A stretch of DNA of 64,000 bases from Pedobacter cryoconitis (GCA_019352875.1 JAAAFW010000006.1:1705462-1769461); one strand, 5' to 3'. Numbered from the stretch's first letter, positions 27,346 through 35,880 are shown. The notes: generated by a model not told the origin, from the sequence alone. Made by a program: numbers and translations.

Positions 27346-28218
27346 TTACTTTTTCTGTGAGAATTCGAATTTCTTTGCGTGAGCTTCTTTAATCTCTATT
27401 AATATGACGCCATTGGCGGCCTTAGACCCATAAAGTGCAGTTGCTTTTGGATCTTTTACTACTTCCAGTTTCTCTATAAATTCAGGTGGTATCTCCTTAA
27501 ATCTCGATGCGTCAATGGTGCAACTCTGCTTACCGGCATAAACTATATACAAAGGCTGTTTATTTAAAGCTACCGTTGATATTCCACCTAACCTAATTGA
27601 ACGAACAGCAGCCAGCTTAACTACTATGTCATCATTTAGAGATGTCTCCATCGCGGAATAGCCATCTAATTCGAAAATAAATGAAACTGCAATATCCTTA
27701 TTAGTTGTGCCAATCTCAAATCTACCGGCGCTGTCTGTTATGGCCAGTACGTTTTCGAAATGTTTTTGACTGACCTTTACTCCGGTCAATGGTTTGCCAG
27801 TTAAATCATCAACTACCAATCCGTTGATAGTATCTTGTAATACAGATGTTTTCACCGCTGAATCCACCGAAATCGGAGACGAAGCTGCTATTTTATCACT
27901 GTTTACTACTAGTGGTTTCAGCTTTTGCGCCTGTGCCGGGGTAATTATCGCAGCACCCATTGCCAGGGGCATCAACCAATGCCACTTTAAATTTGAAGAA
28001 GGCTGTACCAGTTTTCGGTCGAGCTGAGTGGAAAGCAGGCGCCCGCAGATATCGTCCTGTTTGTTTTTAAAAAACTGGAGCAGTTCCGCATCAGATTTGT
28101 CAGTGAGATCCAAAATCTTTTTTTCACAGCGATCACAATAACGTCCATCGTCTGTTTGTTTCATGTCATTCCATTGTTCTAAACAGGGATCGGTTAATAC
28201 TAATTGTAGATCTTTCAT
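27346..28218 (-). CDS. Membrane protein with N-terminal CxxC motif, carboxypeptidase-like regulatory domain and TonB-plug-like C-terminus
   Basis: A 290-residue protein with an unusual build. The N-terminal 60 residues are cytoplasmic-looking, with PCLEQWNDM and YCDRCEKKILDLTDKSDAEL, a CxxC pair resembling a small metal or redox motif, plus ICGRLL. A membrane helix lies at about residues 80-95. A CarboxypepD_reg-like beta-sandwich follows from about 130 (INGLVVDDLTGKPLTGVKV). A terminal piece matching the SusC/RagA plug signature completes it (FIEKLEVVKDPKATALYGSK, then A-A-N-G-V-I-L-I). No beta-barrel is present. Related Bacteroidota proteins combine these modules with BlaR1-type or energy-transduction parts. 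A role in signalling or TonB-linked processes is guesswork. It has no operon partner. Confidence 0.65.
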   Translation of the reverse strand: MKDLQLVLTDPCLEQWNDMKQTDDGRYCDRCEKKILDLTDKSDAELLQFFKNKQDDICGRLLSTQLDRKLVQPSSNLKWHWLMPLAMGAAIITPAQAQKLKPLVVNSDKIAASSPISVDSAVKTSVLQDTINGLVVDDLTGKPLTGVKVSQKHFENVLAITDSAGRFEIGTTNKDIAVSFIFELDGYSAMETSLNDDIVVKLAAVRSIRLGGISTVALNKQPLYIVYAGKQSCTIDASRFKEIPPEFIEKLEVVKDPKATALYGSKAANGVILIEIKEAHAKKFEFSQKK

Positions 28219-28309
28219 AACTGAAATTTTTTTAACAATGATTTACCCAAAATACATTTTTTCACGATATCTTTTACTGAATCACGAATGTTTAATGATA
28301 ATTGTCAGA

Positions 28310-28615
28310 TTAAAGAGTCTTTTTAAAGAAGGCAGTTAATCTCAGATTTTTAAAAAGAGCGCTGCCCAATGTCCGAGTAGATTTGACCTCATATACATCA
28401 AATGCATTTGCATTTTTAAGCAGAAGATCAATTTCCAGCCCGTTGTAATCTTGCCAAAAATAATAATTGAGATGCTGGTATCGATTTTTTTCGAGAGATA
28501 GATACTCATAATCGGGAAACAGGGTTTTAAGCAAAGTCGTTTTGCCAGATTGTCTCGGGCCGGTCACTGCCAATATCGAATATTGTTTAATCCGCGCCCT
28601 TATCTCCTCTGCCAT
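28310..28615 (-). pseudogene. Internally deleted AAA_14/DUF4143 ATPase remnant
   Basis: The 101-residue frame joins the first 45 residues of an AAA_14 ATPase to the last 55 of its DUF4143 domain. The N-terminal part has LAVTGPRQSGKTTLLKTLFP (Walker A) and YEYLSLEKN; the C-terminal part has YFWQDYNGLEIDLLL and FDVYEVKST. Intact family members are near 380-400 residues, so roughly 280 residues, including Walker B, the sensor motifs and the helix-turn-helix, are missing in frame. It could not be an active ATPase. These proteins are strain-variable and of uncertain function. An in-frame TAG lies three codons before the ATG. The upstream side is occupied by a periodic repeat array, suggesting a rearranged site. 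Confidence 0.75.
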
Positions 28616-28663
28616 CGTTCTCTAAATCCACGCTCGGGTAAAGTTAAAGGTTAAAAGGATGTT

Positions 28664-28762
28664 GATAGGGTATCGATACGGTGCTCAGTCGGTGTTGATA
28701 TACCCAGTTACCGATTCAACACCCTTTCAAAACCCTGTCAATATCGACTCAATAGCCTTTAA
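28664..28762. repeat. 11-nt periodic repeat array with inverted halves, nine units
   Basis: Nine contiguous 11-mers start at 28664, 28675, 28686, 28697, 28708, 28719, 28730, 28741 and 28752. Units 5-8 all end in TCA (e.g. ACACCCTTTCA, AAACCCTGTCA). Units 1-3 are of the complementary type (GATAGGGTATC, GATACGGTGCT). The orientation therefore flips around 28700-28708. Phase is kept at 11 nt throughout. Confidence 0.65.
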
Positions 28763-28835
28763 CTATAAAGCGAGCTAACCAAATAGAAATTCAGGTAAAC
28801 TCATTTCAGGAATGAACAACATGATTAAGGTGAGG

Positions 28836-28880
28836 GCAAAAAAAAGGATGCACTTTAGTTTTGTGCATCCTTTTTTTTGC
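28836..28880. terminator. Strong terminator of the APC permease gene
   Basis: An 18-bp perfect stem (28836-28853 with 28863-28880) includes an 8-base A-tract on one arm and a T-tract on the other, with a 9-nt loop. It can act in either direction; the permease gene on the minus strand ends 28 bases away. Confidence 0.85.
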
Positions 28881-28908
28881 CAGTAAGAATGGCATATTCC
28901 ACTAAATA

Positions 28909-30870
28909 TTACTGTTGTTCCGCTTTATAAGCCGCATTAAGCTTACTGTGTTTTGCACCGTACAGGAAATATACAATAAGACCAATAAACAACCAGATCC
29001 CAAATCCAATCCAGTTAGAAATACCCAGCTCACACATCATATATAAGCAGGATAGTAGTCCTAATACAGGAATCAGGGAAAGATTCTTTGTAATGCAGTA
29101 ATAGGTTACAAACACACAAATTATTAAAAATATATACATTGGAATTTTGTGTTTAAACAAGCCCCATCCGCTTTCTATTTTCTTAAACTCGGCTACGTTG
29201 GTCTGATTTATAAAAGCCTGGTATTCTGTTTCTGAAAGTCCGGCCAGATAAGCTTCTGTATCTATACTCTGCTGCGGTAAATGTTGTAACTGCTGATTCT
29301 CGCGGATCTGGAGCTGAACATTGCTCAACTCATTTTTATCCAGAGAGGTAATAAAGCTTACAGGATCAAAGACTCTTGATTTATTCGTTACAAAGTCTGT
29401 GGTTTGTTCTTTAAAGCGTGTGAATCCCAAAACGATCAACACGATAAAAATCACGGGAATTATATATTTCGAATTAGCATATGGAATTCTGAATTTTCCA
29501 CGTTGTACATCTGGTCTGTTCTGTAGTACCAGAACCCCTGCACACACCAGTACAAAAGCAAATAAAGTACCTATGGAACAAAGGTCAGTTACGATTGTCA
29601 GGTTCATAAACAATGAAGGAACTGCGACAACAAAACCAACTACAATTGTTGCAAAAGAAGGAGTCTTATAAACAGGATGGATTTTGCTGAATCTTTTAGG
29701 CAGTAAACCATCACGGCTCATACTCATCCAGATTCTAGGCTGCCCCATCTGAAAAACGAGCAGTACGCTGGCCATCGCGAATACAGCACTGACTGCGATA
29801 ATTCCACTCATTACTTTCATATCGATCTGATCGAATACAAAAGCCAGTGGGTCTCCAACGGCTAAAGTATCATATTTTACAATACCTGTCAGTACCAGGG
29901 CAATTGCGACGTATAAAACAGTACATATGATAATTGCCCACATCATGCCTCTTGGTAAATCACGCTGCGGATCTTTACATTCTTCGGCAGTGGTAGAAAT
30001 TGCATCAAAACCGATATATGCAAAAAAGACAGCAGATACTCCTTTTAGTACTCCTGATACACCATTTGGTGCAAAAGGATCCCAGTTTGCTGTATCTACA
30101 TAAAATACACCTACAGCGAGAACAAGCAAAATAACTGCGAGTTTAACAACGACCATCGCATTACTGGCATTCTTGGATTCTTTCATGCCCCTGTATACCA
30201 GCCAGGTAATTAGTATAATGATGAAAAGTGCAGGAAGATCAGCTACCAGGTGAAAACTGCCTATTCTGGGTGCGGTGATCCATGCATTATTAGCCAGGCG
30301 TGTTGCATCATCAAGGTTAGCATAACTTTTTCCGGCATTGATCAGGGCTTCTGCATGCTGGTGACCGTTATATGCGCTGAGATAATCCATGGTCATCCAG
30401 TCCGGCAAGTGAATACCCTTGATGCCAAGGGCGGGGATGTGAATGGAGGAGAGTAACCCGGTGAGGTAATCGGACCAGGATATTGCTACTGTAATATTTC
30501 CGATAGCATACTCCATAATCAGAGACCAGCCAATAATCCAGGCTACAATTTCACCGAATGCAACATAACTGTAAGTATAGGCACTACCGGATACAGGGAC
30601 CATTGAAGCGAACTCTGCATAAGCAAATGCAGCAAAACTACAGGCTACTGCCGTAAAAATGAACAGAAAGATGACTGCCGGGCCACCATCGGCACTGGCC
30701 TTGCCAATTGTACTGAAAATACCGGCGCCAATAATTGCGGCGATACCAAAGGCTGTCAGGTCCTTGACAGTAAGCGTTTTGTGTAATGACGACTCGTGGT
30801 CACCATAACCTTTTTTCGCGTCCTCTAAAATTTTGGCGACAGACTTTTTTCTGAAAAGGTTTTCAAACAT
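28909..30870 (-). CDS. APC-family cationic amino-acid permease with a large C-terminal loop
   Basis: Inner-membrane amino-acid transporter of 653 residues. The N-terminal cytoplasmic stretch (MFENLFRKKSVAKILEDAKK) and core motifs are those of the cationic amino-acid transporter branch: FGIAAIIGAGIFSTIGKA, AYAEFASMVPVSGSAYTYSY, FFAYIGFDAISTTAEECKDP and the Q-R-D-L-P-R-G that follows. The core 12-helix region ends near residue 485. A hydrophilic loop of about 85 residues (490-575, Gln- and Glu-rich) then separates the last helices. The paralogue at 52.7 kb lacks this loop and is 493 residues long. Substrate is unknown beyond family level. It is a single gene with its own terminator. Confidence 0.85.
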   Translation of the reverse strand: MFENLFRKKSVAKILEDAKKGYGDHESSLHKTLTVKDLTAFGIAAIIGAGIFSTIGKASADGGPAVIFLFIFTAVACSFAAFAYAEFASMVPVSGSAYTYSYVAFGEIVAWIIGWSLIMEYAIGNITVAISWSDYLTGLLSSIHIPALGIKGIHLPDWMTMDYLSAYNGHQHAEALINAGKSYANLDDATRLANNAWITAPRIGSFHLVADLPALFIIILITWLVYRGMKESKNASNAMVVVKLAVILLVLAVGVFYVDTANWDPFAPNGVSGVLKGVSAVFFAYIGFDAISTTAEECKDPQRDLPRGMMWAIIICTVLYVAIALVLTGIVKYDTLAVGDPLAFVFDQIDMKVMSGIIAVSAVFAMASVLLVFQMGQPRIWMSMSRDGLLPKRFSKIHPVYKTPSFATIVVGFVVAVPSLFMNLTIVTDLCSIGTLFAFVLVCAGVLVLQNRPDVQRGKFRIPYANSKYIIPVIFIVLIVLGFTRFKEQTTDFVTNKSRVFDPVSFITSLDKNELSNVQLQIRENQQLQHLPQQSIDTEAYLAGLSETEYQAFINQTNVAEFKKIESGWGLFKHKIPMYIFLIICVFVTYYCITKNLSLIPVLGLLSCLYMMCELGISNWIGFGIWLFIGLIVYFLYGAKHSKLNAAYKAEQQ

Positions 30871-30925
30871 AGATGGCGTAATCTTGAGATTGTATGGCTT
30901 TTATTTTTTAAGAATTAAGGTAAAA

Positions 30926-32641
30926 CTAATCTAATTTCTCCAATTCTTCCCTGACAAAGGTGGCAAGCTCAGCGATATAAGCACTGCTGAAGTCGAATTT
31001 TATTCCGGCAGTCTCATAGATTTCTTTCATCGGTTTGGTATAACCCAGGGCAAGTGCAGCAAGATATTGCTGTAATGCTTTCTCCGGATTTTCCCTGTAA
31101 TTTTTCCATATTGCAATAGCACCAAGCTGGGCAATTGCATATTCAATATAATAAAAAGGAACTTCGAAAAGGTGGAGTTGCTTCTGCCATAAATTTCCCA
31201 GTTCCGGTTCCAGCCCATCCCAGTCGGCAAATCCGGCACCGAAAAGCGTATAAATTTGTTTAAATGCCTCTTCCCGATCAGCGGCATTATGCCCTGGATT
31301 GGTATAAATCCAATGTTGGAATTTATCAATAACAGCAACCCATGGCAAGGTCTTCAAGACGTCTAAAAGTTGTTCTTTTTTAGCTCTGACCAGATCTGCA
31401 GGATTATCAAAATAAATAGCCCATTTATCCATGGAAATTAATTCCATACTCATAGAGGCTAACTCTGCGACTTCAGAAGGACAATGTTTAAAATCATTTA
31501 GTTCCAGGTTAGCCGTTAAAAAGGTGTGCACAGCGTGACCACCTTCATGCACCATCGTAGTCAGGTCTCTTAAAGAACCTGCAGAGTTCATGAAAATGAA
31601 TGGAGCACCGGTTTCTGCGAGTGGATAATTATATCCACCGGGTGCCTTACCTTTACGGCTTTCGACATCGAACAGGTTATTTGCTTTCATTACCTTCAGC
31701 ATATGGCCAAGGTCACCAGAGATTGCAGAGAATGCCGAGATCGTTTTATCGATCAATTCTTCACCACTGTTAAAAGGTTTTAAAGCTGGTTTTCCTGAAG
31801 TGCTGACTTCCATATCCCAGGGTTTCAGAACCTCAAGTCCTAAAGCGCCTGCCCGGTTTGCAGCCTGCTCCTTTAGAATAGGAACAATTTCCTGTGCGAT
31901 CGCATCGTGGAATGCATAGCAGTCTTGAGGAGTATAATCAAATCTGCCCATCGCCTGGAACATATAATCCCTGTAATTCTCAAAGCCGGCATTTAACGCA
32001 ACCTGGTGGCGCATTTTAATCAACTCATCGAAAACGATATTCAGATTGTCTTTATCGACCAGCCTTCTCTGCTGAATGGTTTGCCATGCGGTCTGACGCA
32101 GTTCACGATTAACATCCTTAATAAAATTAGCCGCCTGTTCCAGTGTATATTCCTGGCCGTTAATTTCCACGCTCATGGCGCCGGTAGTGGCCTGGTATTT
32201 TTGCTGCGTAACCTGTAATTCTGTAAATAAAGGAACGTTCTCTTCGCGGTAAAGTTCCAGTGCTTTTCTCACTGCCCGCAGATAGACAAAATATTTGTCC
32301 TGATCTAATTCATCTATATAATCGGAATCAACTAGTTTACGGTTGAGTAAATTCGCAACAGGTGAAATTTTCGGTTCAATCTCTGTAGCGAAATATTGAA
32401 AGTCTTTAACCAGTTCTTCATTTGCTGTATCACAGCTCATGCGGATATATCTCCAGGCAAAGTTTTCTTCCAATGCAGCTTCCAGTTCGCTTTTGTCTTT
32501 TAACCAGGTCTCAAGTTCTGCAGCGCTGCTTATTTCTCTTTGTAATAATTCATCAGTAATGGGGGATAAGTTATCCCAGGTTATTACCAGGTCCTGTGGA
32601 ATATATTTTCTTTGTTTTTTTTGAATTTGAAGATCAGTCAT
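30926..32641 (-). CDS. M3-family oligoendopeptidase
   Basis: A 571-residue zinc metallopeptidase of the PepF/oligoendopeptidase F type, cleaving short peptides in the cytoplasm. The zinc motif is HEGGH in TTMVHEGGHAVHTFL near residue 360, with the third ligand Glu in PSEVAELASMSMELIS downstream. The helical N-terminal domain fills residues 1-200. FYYIEYAIAQLGAIAIW is the usual C-terminal substrate-binding stretch. No signal peptide. The ubiA-like gene upstream ends 3 bp before this gene's ATG, and the run ubiA-like/engB continues upstream, so an operon is likely, though no functional link is evident. Confidence 0.9.
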   Translation of the reverse strand: MTDLQIQKKQRKYIPQDLVITWDNLSPITDELLQREISSAAELETWLKDKSELEAALEENFAWRYIRMSCDTANEELVKDFQYFATEIEPKISPVANLLNRKLVDSDYIDELDQDKYFVYLRAVRKALELYREENVPLFTELQVTQQKYQATTGAMSVEINGQEYTLEQAANFIKDVNRELRQTAWQTIQQRRLVDKDNLNIVFDELIKMRHQVALNAGFENYRDYMFQAMGRFDYTPQDCYAFHDAIAQEIVPILKEQAANRAGALGLEVLKPWDMEVSTSGKPALKPFNSGEELIDKTISAFSAISGDLGHMLKVMKANNLFDVESRKGKAPGGYNYPLAETGAPFIFMNSAGSLRDLTTMVHEGGHAVHTFLTANLELNDFKHCPSEVAELASMSMELISMDKWAIYFDNPADLVRAKKEQLLDVLKTLPWVAVIDKFQHWIYTNPGHNAADREEAFKQIYTLFGAGFADWDGLEPELGNLWQKQLHLFEVPFYYIEYAIAQLGAIAIWKNYRENPEKALQQYLAALALGYTKPMKEIYETAGIKFDFSSAYIAELATFVREELEKLD

Positions 32642-32644
32642 GTT

Positions 32645-33511
32645 CTAGAATTTTAAATAGGTCCTTAAAAATGCATCTAATAAAAAGCACACCGCAAAAA
32701 TTACGGACGCAATACCATTAGTCGTAGCAAATGCCTTGTTCACTTTGCTCAGATCGTTTGGTTTAACCAGCATATGCTGGTAGATAAGCATAGAACAAAA
32801 GAACGTAACGCCAAAGTAATATGCCCAGCTGAAAGTAGTGAGCAGAATTGGCAAAATCACACATATCGCTGAAAACACGTGCAGTATTTCAGACAAACGG
32901 AGTGCACGTTTTGCACCAAGAATTGAAGGAATAGAATGGAGGTTTTCCGATTTGTCAAACTCCTCATCCTGCAGGGCGTAAATAATATCAAAACCACTTA
33001 CCCAGAAAAGTACGGCAAATGAATAAAGTACCGGTACGATATGAAAAGTTCCAGTAACTGCAATATAAGCCCCTATTGGAGCCAGTGACAGGCCCAAGCC
33101 AAGAACAAGATGGCAAAGTGCAGTGAATCTTTTGGTGTAACTGTAAAACAGTACCACGAATAATGCGACAGGAGATAAATACAGGCAAAGTGGATTAATA
33201 AAAGCCGTTGTCAGTATAAAGAGCACACAGTTGAAAATGACAAATAATAAAGCCTCCCTGGCAGATATTTTACCTGAAGGAATATCCCGCATTTGAGTTC
33301 TGGGATTTTTCGCGTCAATATCCCTGTCCAGATAACGGTTAAAGGCCATTGCTGCATTTCTTGCAAATACCATACAGAGTAAAACCAGTACCAGTATGAG
33401 CCAGTTAAATGGATTTGTTGTAGTCGTTACACCCAGAAAAAAGCCGATCATAGCGAAGGGCAGGGCAAAAATGGAATGGGCAAAAAGCACCAGTGAAAAA
33501 TACTTTTTCAT
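32645..33511 (-). CDS. UbiA-family prenyltransferase (4-hydroxybenzoate polyprenyltransferase-like; MqnP-like)
   Basis: Transfers a polyprenyl chain to an aromatic ring in the inner membrane. The 288-residue protein has about eight membrane helices, the first Asp-rich motif in NRYLDRDIDAKNPRTQMRD and the second in YALQDEEFDKSENLHS. The PSGKIS and IPSILGAKRALR blocks place it with the UbiA-like group. In menaquinone-making bacteria without ubiquinone this group is proposed to serve the futalosine pathway (MqnP), which would agree with the adjacent UbiE/MenG gene, but I see no other mqn genes. The longer frame from 33577 overlaps engB by 59 bp. The ATG at 33511 gives a normal start and a 7-bp gap, so it is preferred. 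Confidence 0.82.
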   Translation of the reverse strand: MKKYFSLVLFAHSIFALPFAMIGFFLGVTTTTNPFNWLILVLVLLCMVFARNAAMAFNRYLDRDIDAKNPRTQMRDIPSGKISAREALLFVIFNCVLFILTTAFINPLCLYLSPVALFVVLFYSYTKRFTALCHLVLGLGLSLAPIGAYIAVTGTFHIVPVLYSFAVLFWVSGFDIIYALQDEEFDKSENLHSIPSILGAKRALRLSEILHVFSAICVILPILLTTFSWAYYFGVTFFCSMLIYQHMLVKPNDLSKVNKAFATTNGIASVIFAVCFLLDAFLRTYLKF

Positions 33512-33518
33512 GTTTTTC

Positions 33519-34148
33519 TTAAATATTGTCTGCCGGCGTAAATACAGGCATCGCAAAGTCCAGATTGGTCTGGTCAATAAAATTCAGAATCTCATCACGT
33601 CCTGCATTTTTTTCTGCTGAAGTAATAAACACGGGAGGGATTTCCTCGAACCAGCCGGACAATTCCTTTTTAAAGAGTGCAATATTCTGGTTAGTCTTCA
33701 TAATAGATTGTTTATCTGCTTTTGTAAAAGCAAGAACGAATGGAATTTGAATTTCTCCCATCCAGCAGCAAAATTCTATATCAATTTTCTGAGGAGTAAG
33801 TCTGCTGTCAATCAAGACGAAAACACATTGAAGACTTTCTCTTTTAGTTATATAATTCCTGATAAATTTCTCCCAGGATTCTCTGCTGTTTTTAGATACT
33901 TTAGCATAACCATATCCAGGTAAGTCGACTATATACCATTTCTCGTTGATCAGAAAATGATTAATTAACTGCGTTTTTCCAGGTCTTTGTGATGTTTTTG
34001 CTAAACCGTGCTGGTTGACTAGCATATTGATCAGGGAAGATTTCCCTACGTTCGATCGCCCAATAAATGCATATTCCGGCATGTTAGGAGCAGGTAGTGC
34101 AGAAATCTTAGTATTGCTGCAAATAAATGTTGCTGATTTTATAATCAT
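33519..34148 (-). CDS. engB: Ribosome biogenesis GTPase YsxC/EngB
   Basis: A 209-residue TrmE-Era-EngA-YihA-type GTPase needed for 50S subunit assembly. G1 is in FIGRSNVGKSSLINML, G2 around KTSQRPGKTQLINHF, G3 in VDLPGYGYAKV, G4 in LAFTKADKQS and G5 in FITSAEKNAGRDEIL. Length and the absence of any extra domain match EngB. ATG at 34146-34148. It is divergent from ubiE, about 50 bp away, and followed by the ubiA-like gene after a 7-bp gap. Confidence 0.94.
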   Translation of the reverse strand: MIIKSATFICSNTKISALPAPNMPEYAFIGRSNVGKSSLINMLVNQHGLAKTSQRPGKTQLINHFLINEKWYIVDLPGYGYAKVSKNSRESWEKFIRNYITKRESLQCVFVLIDSRLTPQKIDIEFCCWMGEIQIPFVLAFTKADKQSIMKTNQNIALFKKELSGWFEEIPPVFITSAEKNAGRDEILNFIDQTNLDFAMPVFTPADNI

Positions 34149-34183
34149 TTGACAAAGGTAGAAAATTAGTTTTCAACAATACT

Positions 34184-34191
34184 TATCTTTG
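34184..34191 (+). promoter_or_regulatory. -7 box TATCTTTG for ubiE/menG
   Basis: The box ends nine bases before the ATG at 34201, giving a very short leader. It overlaps the TTG at 34189 that a longer reading would use as the start, so the ATG is favoured. No clean -33 TTG is seen. Confidence 0.5.
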
Positions 34192-34200
34192 CAGTGTACC

Positions 34201-34935
34201 ATGAACGAAAAAATCACACCATACCAGTCAGCCGAAGTTACCAAGAAGGATCAAGTGGCCAATATGTTCAATAATATATCAGGCACGTACGATTTCCTTA
34301 ACCATTTTTTATCTGCCGGAATTGATATTATCTGGCGCAAAAAGGCAATTCGTGAATTGTCTGACTTGAAACCACAACTGATGCTTGATGTGGCAACGGG
34401 TACGGGTGATTTTGCATTCGAGGCTATAAAAATTCTAAAACCGAAAAAAATAATCGGTGTCGACATTTCTGTAGGTATGCTTGATGTAGCGAGAAAGAAA
34501 ATTGCGGAGAGAAAAATGGAACATGTTTTTAGTGTACAGACCGGAGATTCAGAAGGGCTGCATTTTGAAGATAACTATTTTGATGCAATTACCGTTGCTT
34601 TTGGTGTAAGGAATTATGAACATCTGGAAAAAGGGTTGGCAGATATGCTGCGGGTATTAAAGCCAGGTGGAAAGATTGTCATTCTGGAGTTCTCCAAACC
34701 AACGGTATTTCCTGTTAAACAGGGTTACAATTTTTACTTTAAATATTTGCTTCCTGTTTTCGGAAGAATCTTTTCTAAAGATGCAAGGGCTTATACTTAT
34801 CTCAATGAATCGGTAGTAGCCTTTCCTGACGGAAAAGATTTTATCAGTTTAATGGATAAGGTAGGGTACGGAGAAACAAAGCACCGTTCACTGACTTTCG
34901 GTATTTCATCTATATATACAGGTAAGAAAGCCTAA
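34201..34935 (+). CDS. ubiE: Demethylmenaquinone methyltransferase
   Basis: SAM-dependent C-methyltransferase performing the last step of menaquinone synthesis (called MenG where ubiquinone is absent, as expected here). The 244-residue class I fold has NNISGTYDFLNHFLSAGIDIIWRK, the SAM motif LDVATGTGDFAFEA, VGVDIS-type VDISVGMLDVA, and GDSEGLHFEDNYFDAITVAFGVRN. The C-terminal SKPTVFPVKQGYNFYF typical of UbiE/MenG is also present. The ATG at 34201 is preferred to the upstream TTG. Gene neighbours EngB and a UbiA-type prenyltransferase are on the other strand, so two quinone genes are adjacent but divergent. Confidence 0.93.
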   Translation: MNEKITPYQSAEVTKKDQVANMFNNISGTYDFLNHFLSAGIDIIWRKKAIRELSDLKPQLMLDVATGTGDFAFEAIKILKPKKIIGVDISVGMLDVARKKIAERKMEHVFSVQTGDSEGLHFEDNYFDAITVAFGVRNYEHLEKGLADMLRVLKPGGKIVILEFSKPTVFPVKQGYNFYFKYLLPVFGRIFSKDARAYTYLNESVVAFPDGKDFISLMDKVGYGETKHRSLTFGISSIYTGKKA

Positions 34936-35052
34936 AGTTAATATTTGTATTCCGGGTTGCTGTCCTGCCCGAAAATATATTGGTGTTTGTTTTTGATGCG
35001 TCATGTAACATTCAGTTTATGCTTTGAATAGGGTATGCCATGGAAAATATTT

Positions 35053-35060
35053 TAGCTTTG
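35053..35060 (+). promoter_or_regulatory. -7 box TAGCTTTG upstream of the SDR gene
   Basis: TAnnTTTG match 57 bases before the ATG at 35118. A TTTG at 35023-35026 is 26 nt upstream, longer than usual. Confidence 0.35.
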
Positions 35061-35117
35061 TGGAGTGACTGTTAAGCTTTAACGGCAGATGCAGTTCTGA
35101 AAGATAAACATACATTT

Positions 35118-35873
35118 ATGAAAACTGTATTAATTACAGGCGCAACATCCGGTATCGGAGCAGCCTGCGCCCATCAGTTCGCCAAAGAAGGTTATCGTTT
35201 GATTTTAGTCGCAAGAAGGGCGCAAAAATTAACAGATGCCGCCCACCATTTAAGTGATAAATACGCCGTTGAGGTGAAAACCCTAGTTGCGGATGTAAGA
35301 GACCAGAATATAGTAACAGACGCACTGGGAAGTCTGCCACAGGAATGGAGAAAGGTTGACGTGCTGGTTAATAATGCCGGCCTTAGTCAGGGACTTGATC
35401 CCATTAATGAAGGTAGTTTTGGTGATTGGGATGCAATGATTGATACCAATATCAAGGGTCTTCTATATGTAACCAAGATTGTCTCTGGCTGGATGGTTTC
35501 AGCAGGCGAGGGCCACATAGTAAATATCGGGTCTATTGCAGGAAAAGAAGTATATCCGAATGGAAATGTATATTGTGCTACAAAACACGCAGTAGATGCG
35601 CTAAATAAAGGAATGCGTATGGACCTGCTTCCGCATGGTATTAAGGTCACAGCAATAAACCCAGGAATGGTGGAGACCGAATTTTCATTGGTCCGTTTTA
35701 AAGGAGATGCATCCAGGGCGGGGCAGGTTTATGAAGGACTTACACCACTTTTTGCTGATGATATTGCAGATGCAATCTGGTATGCAGTAAGCCGTCCGAA
35801 ACATGTAAACATCAATGATATGTTAATTATGCCGACTGCTCAGGCTTCGGGAACCATGGTTAACAGAAAATAA
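35118..35873 (+). CDS. Short-chain dehydrogenase/reductase (YdfG-like)
   Basis: A 251-residue classical SDR oxidoreductase. The cofactor motif is TGATSGIGAACA, and ILVARRAQKL has the Arg pair usual for NADP preference. NNAGLSQG and NIGSIAGKEVYPNGNVYCATKHAVDAL supply the catalytic Ser, Tyr and Lys. NPGMVETEFSLVRFKGD is the C-terminal block typical of the YdfG group, which reduces 3-hydroxy acids such as serine and 3-hydroxypropionate; the actual substrate here is unknown. It is followed after 7 bp by the yqeY-like gene on the same strand. Confidence 0.88.
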   Translation: MKTVLITGATSGIGAACAHQFAKEGYRLILVARRAQKLTDAAHHLSDKYAVEVKTLVADVRDQNIVTDALGSLPQEWRKVDVLVNNAGLSQGLDPINEGSFGDWDAMIDTNIKGLLYVTKIVSGWMVSAGEGHIVNIGSIAGKEVYPNGNVYCATKHAVDALNKGMRMDLLPHGIKVTAINPGMVETEFSLVRFKGDASRAGQVYEGLTPLFADDIADAIWYAVSRPKHVNINDMLIMPTAQASGTMVNRK

Positions 35874-35880
35874 AGAAAAT

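Larger units (their letters stand above)
28616..28908. other. 293-bp intergenic region: periodic repeat array and terminator
   Basis: It holds the 99-bp 11-nt periodic array (28664-28762), about 70 bp with no visible feature, and the strong terminator of the amino-acid permease gene. I see no gene. Confidence 0.6.

Noticed and set aside
29321..29671. 116-residue plus-strand ORF inside the large permease gene
   Set aside because: Antisense to well-conserved membrane helices; no independent support.
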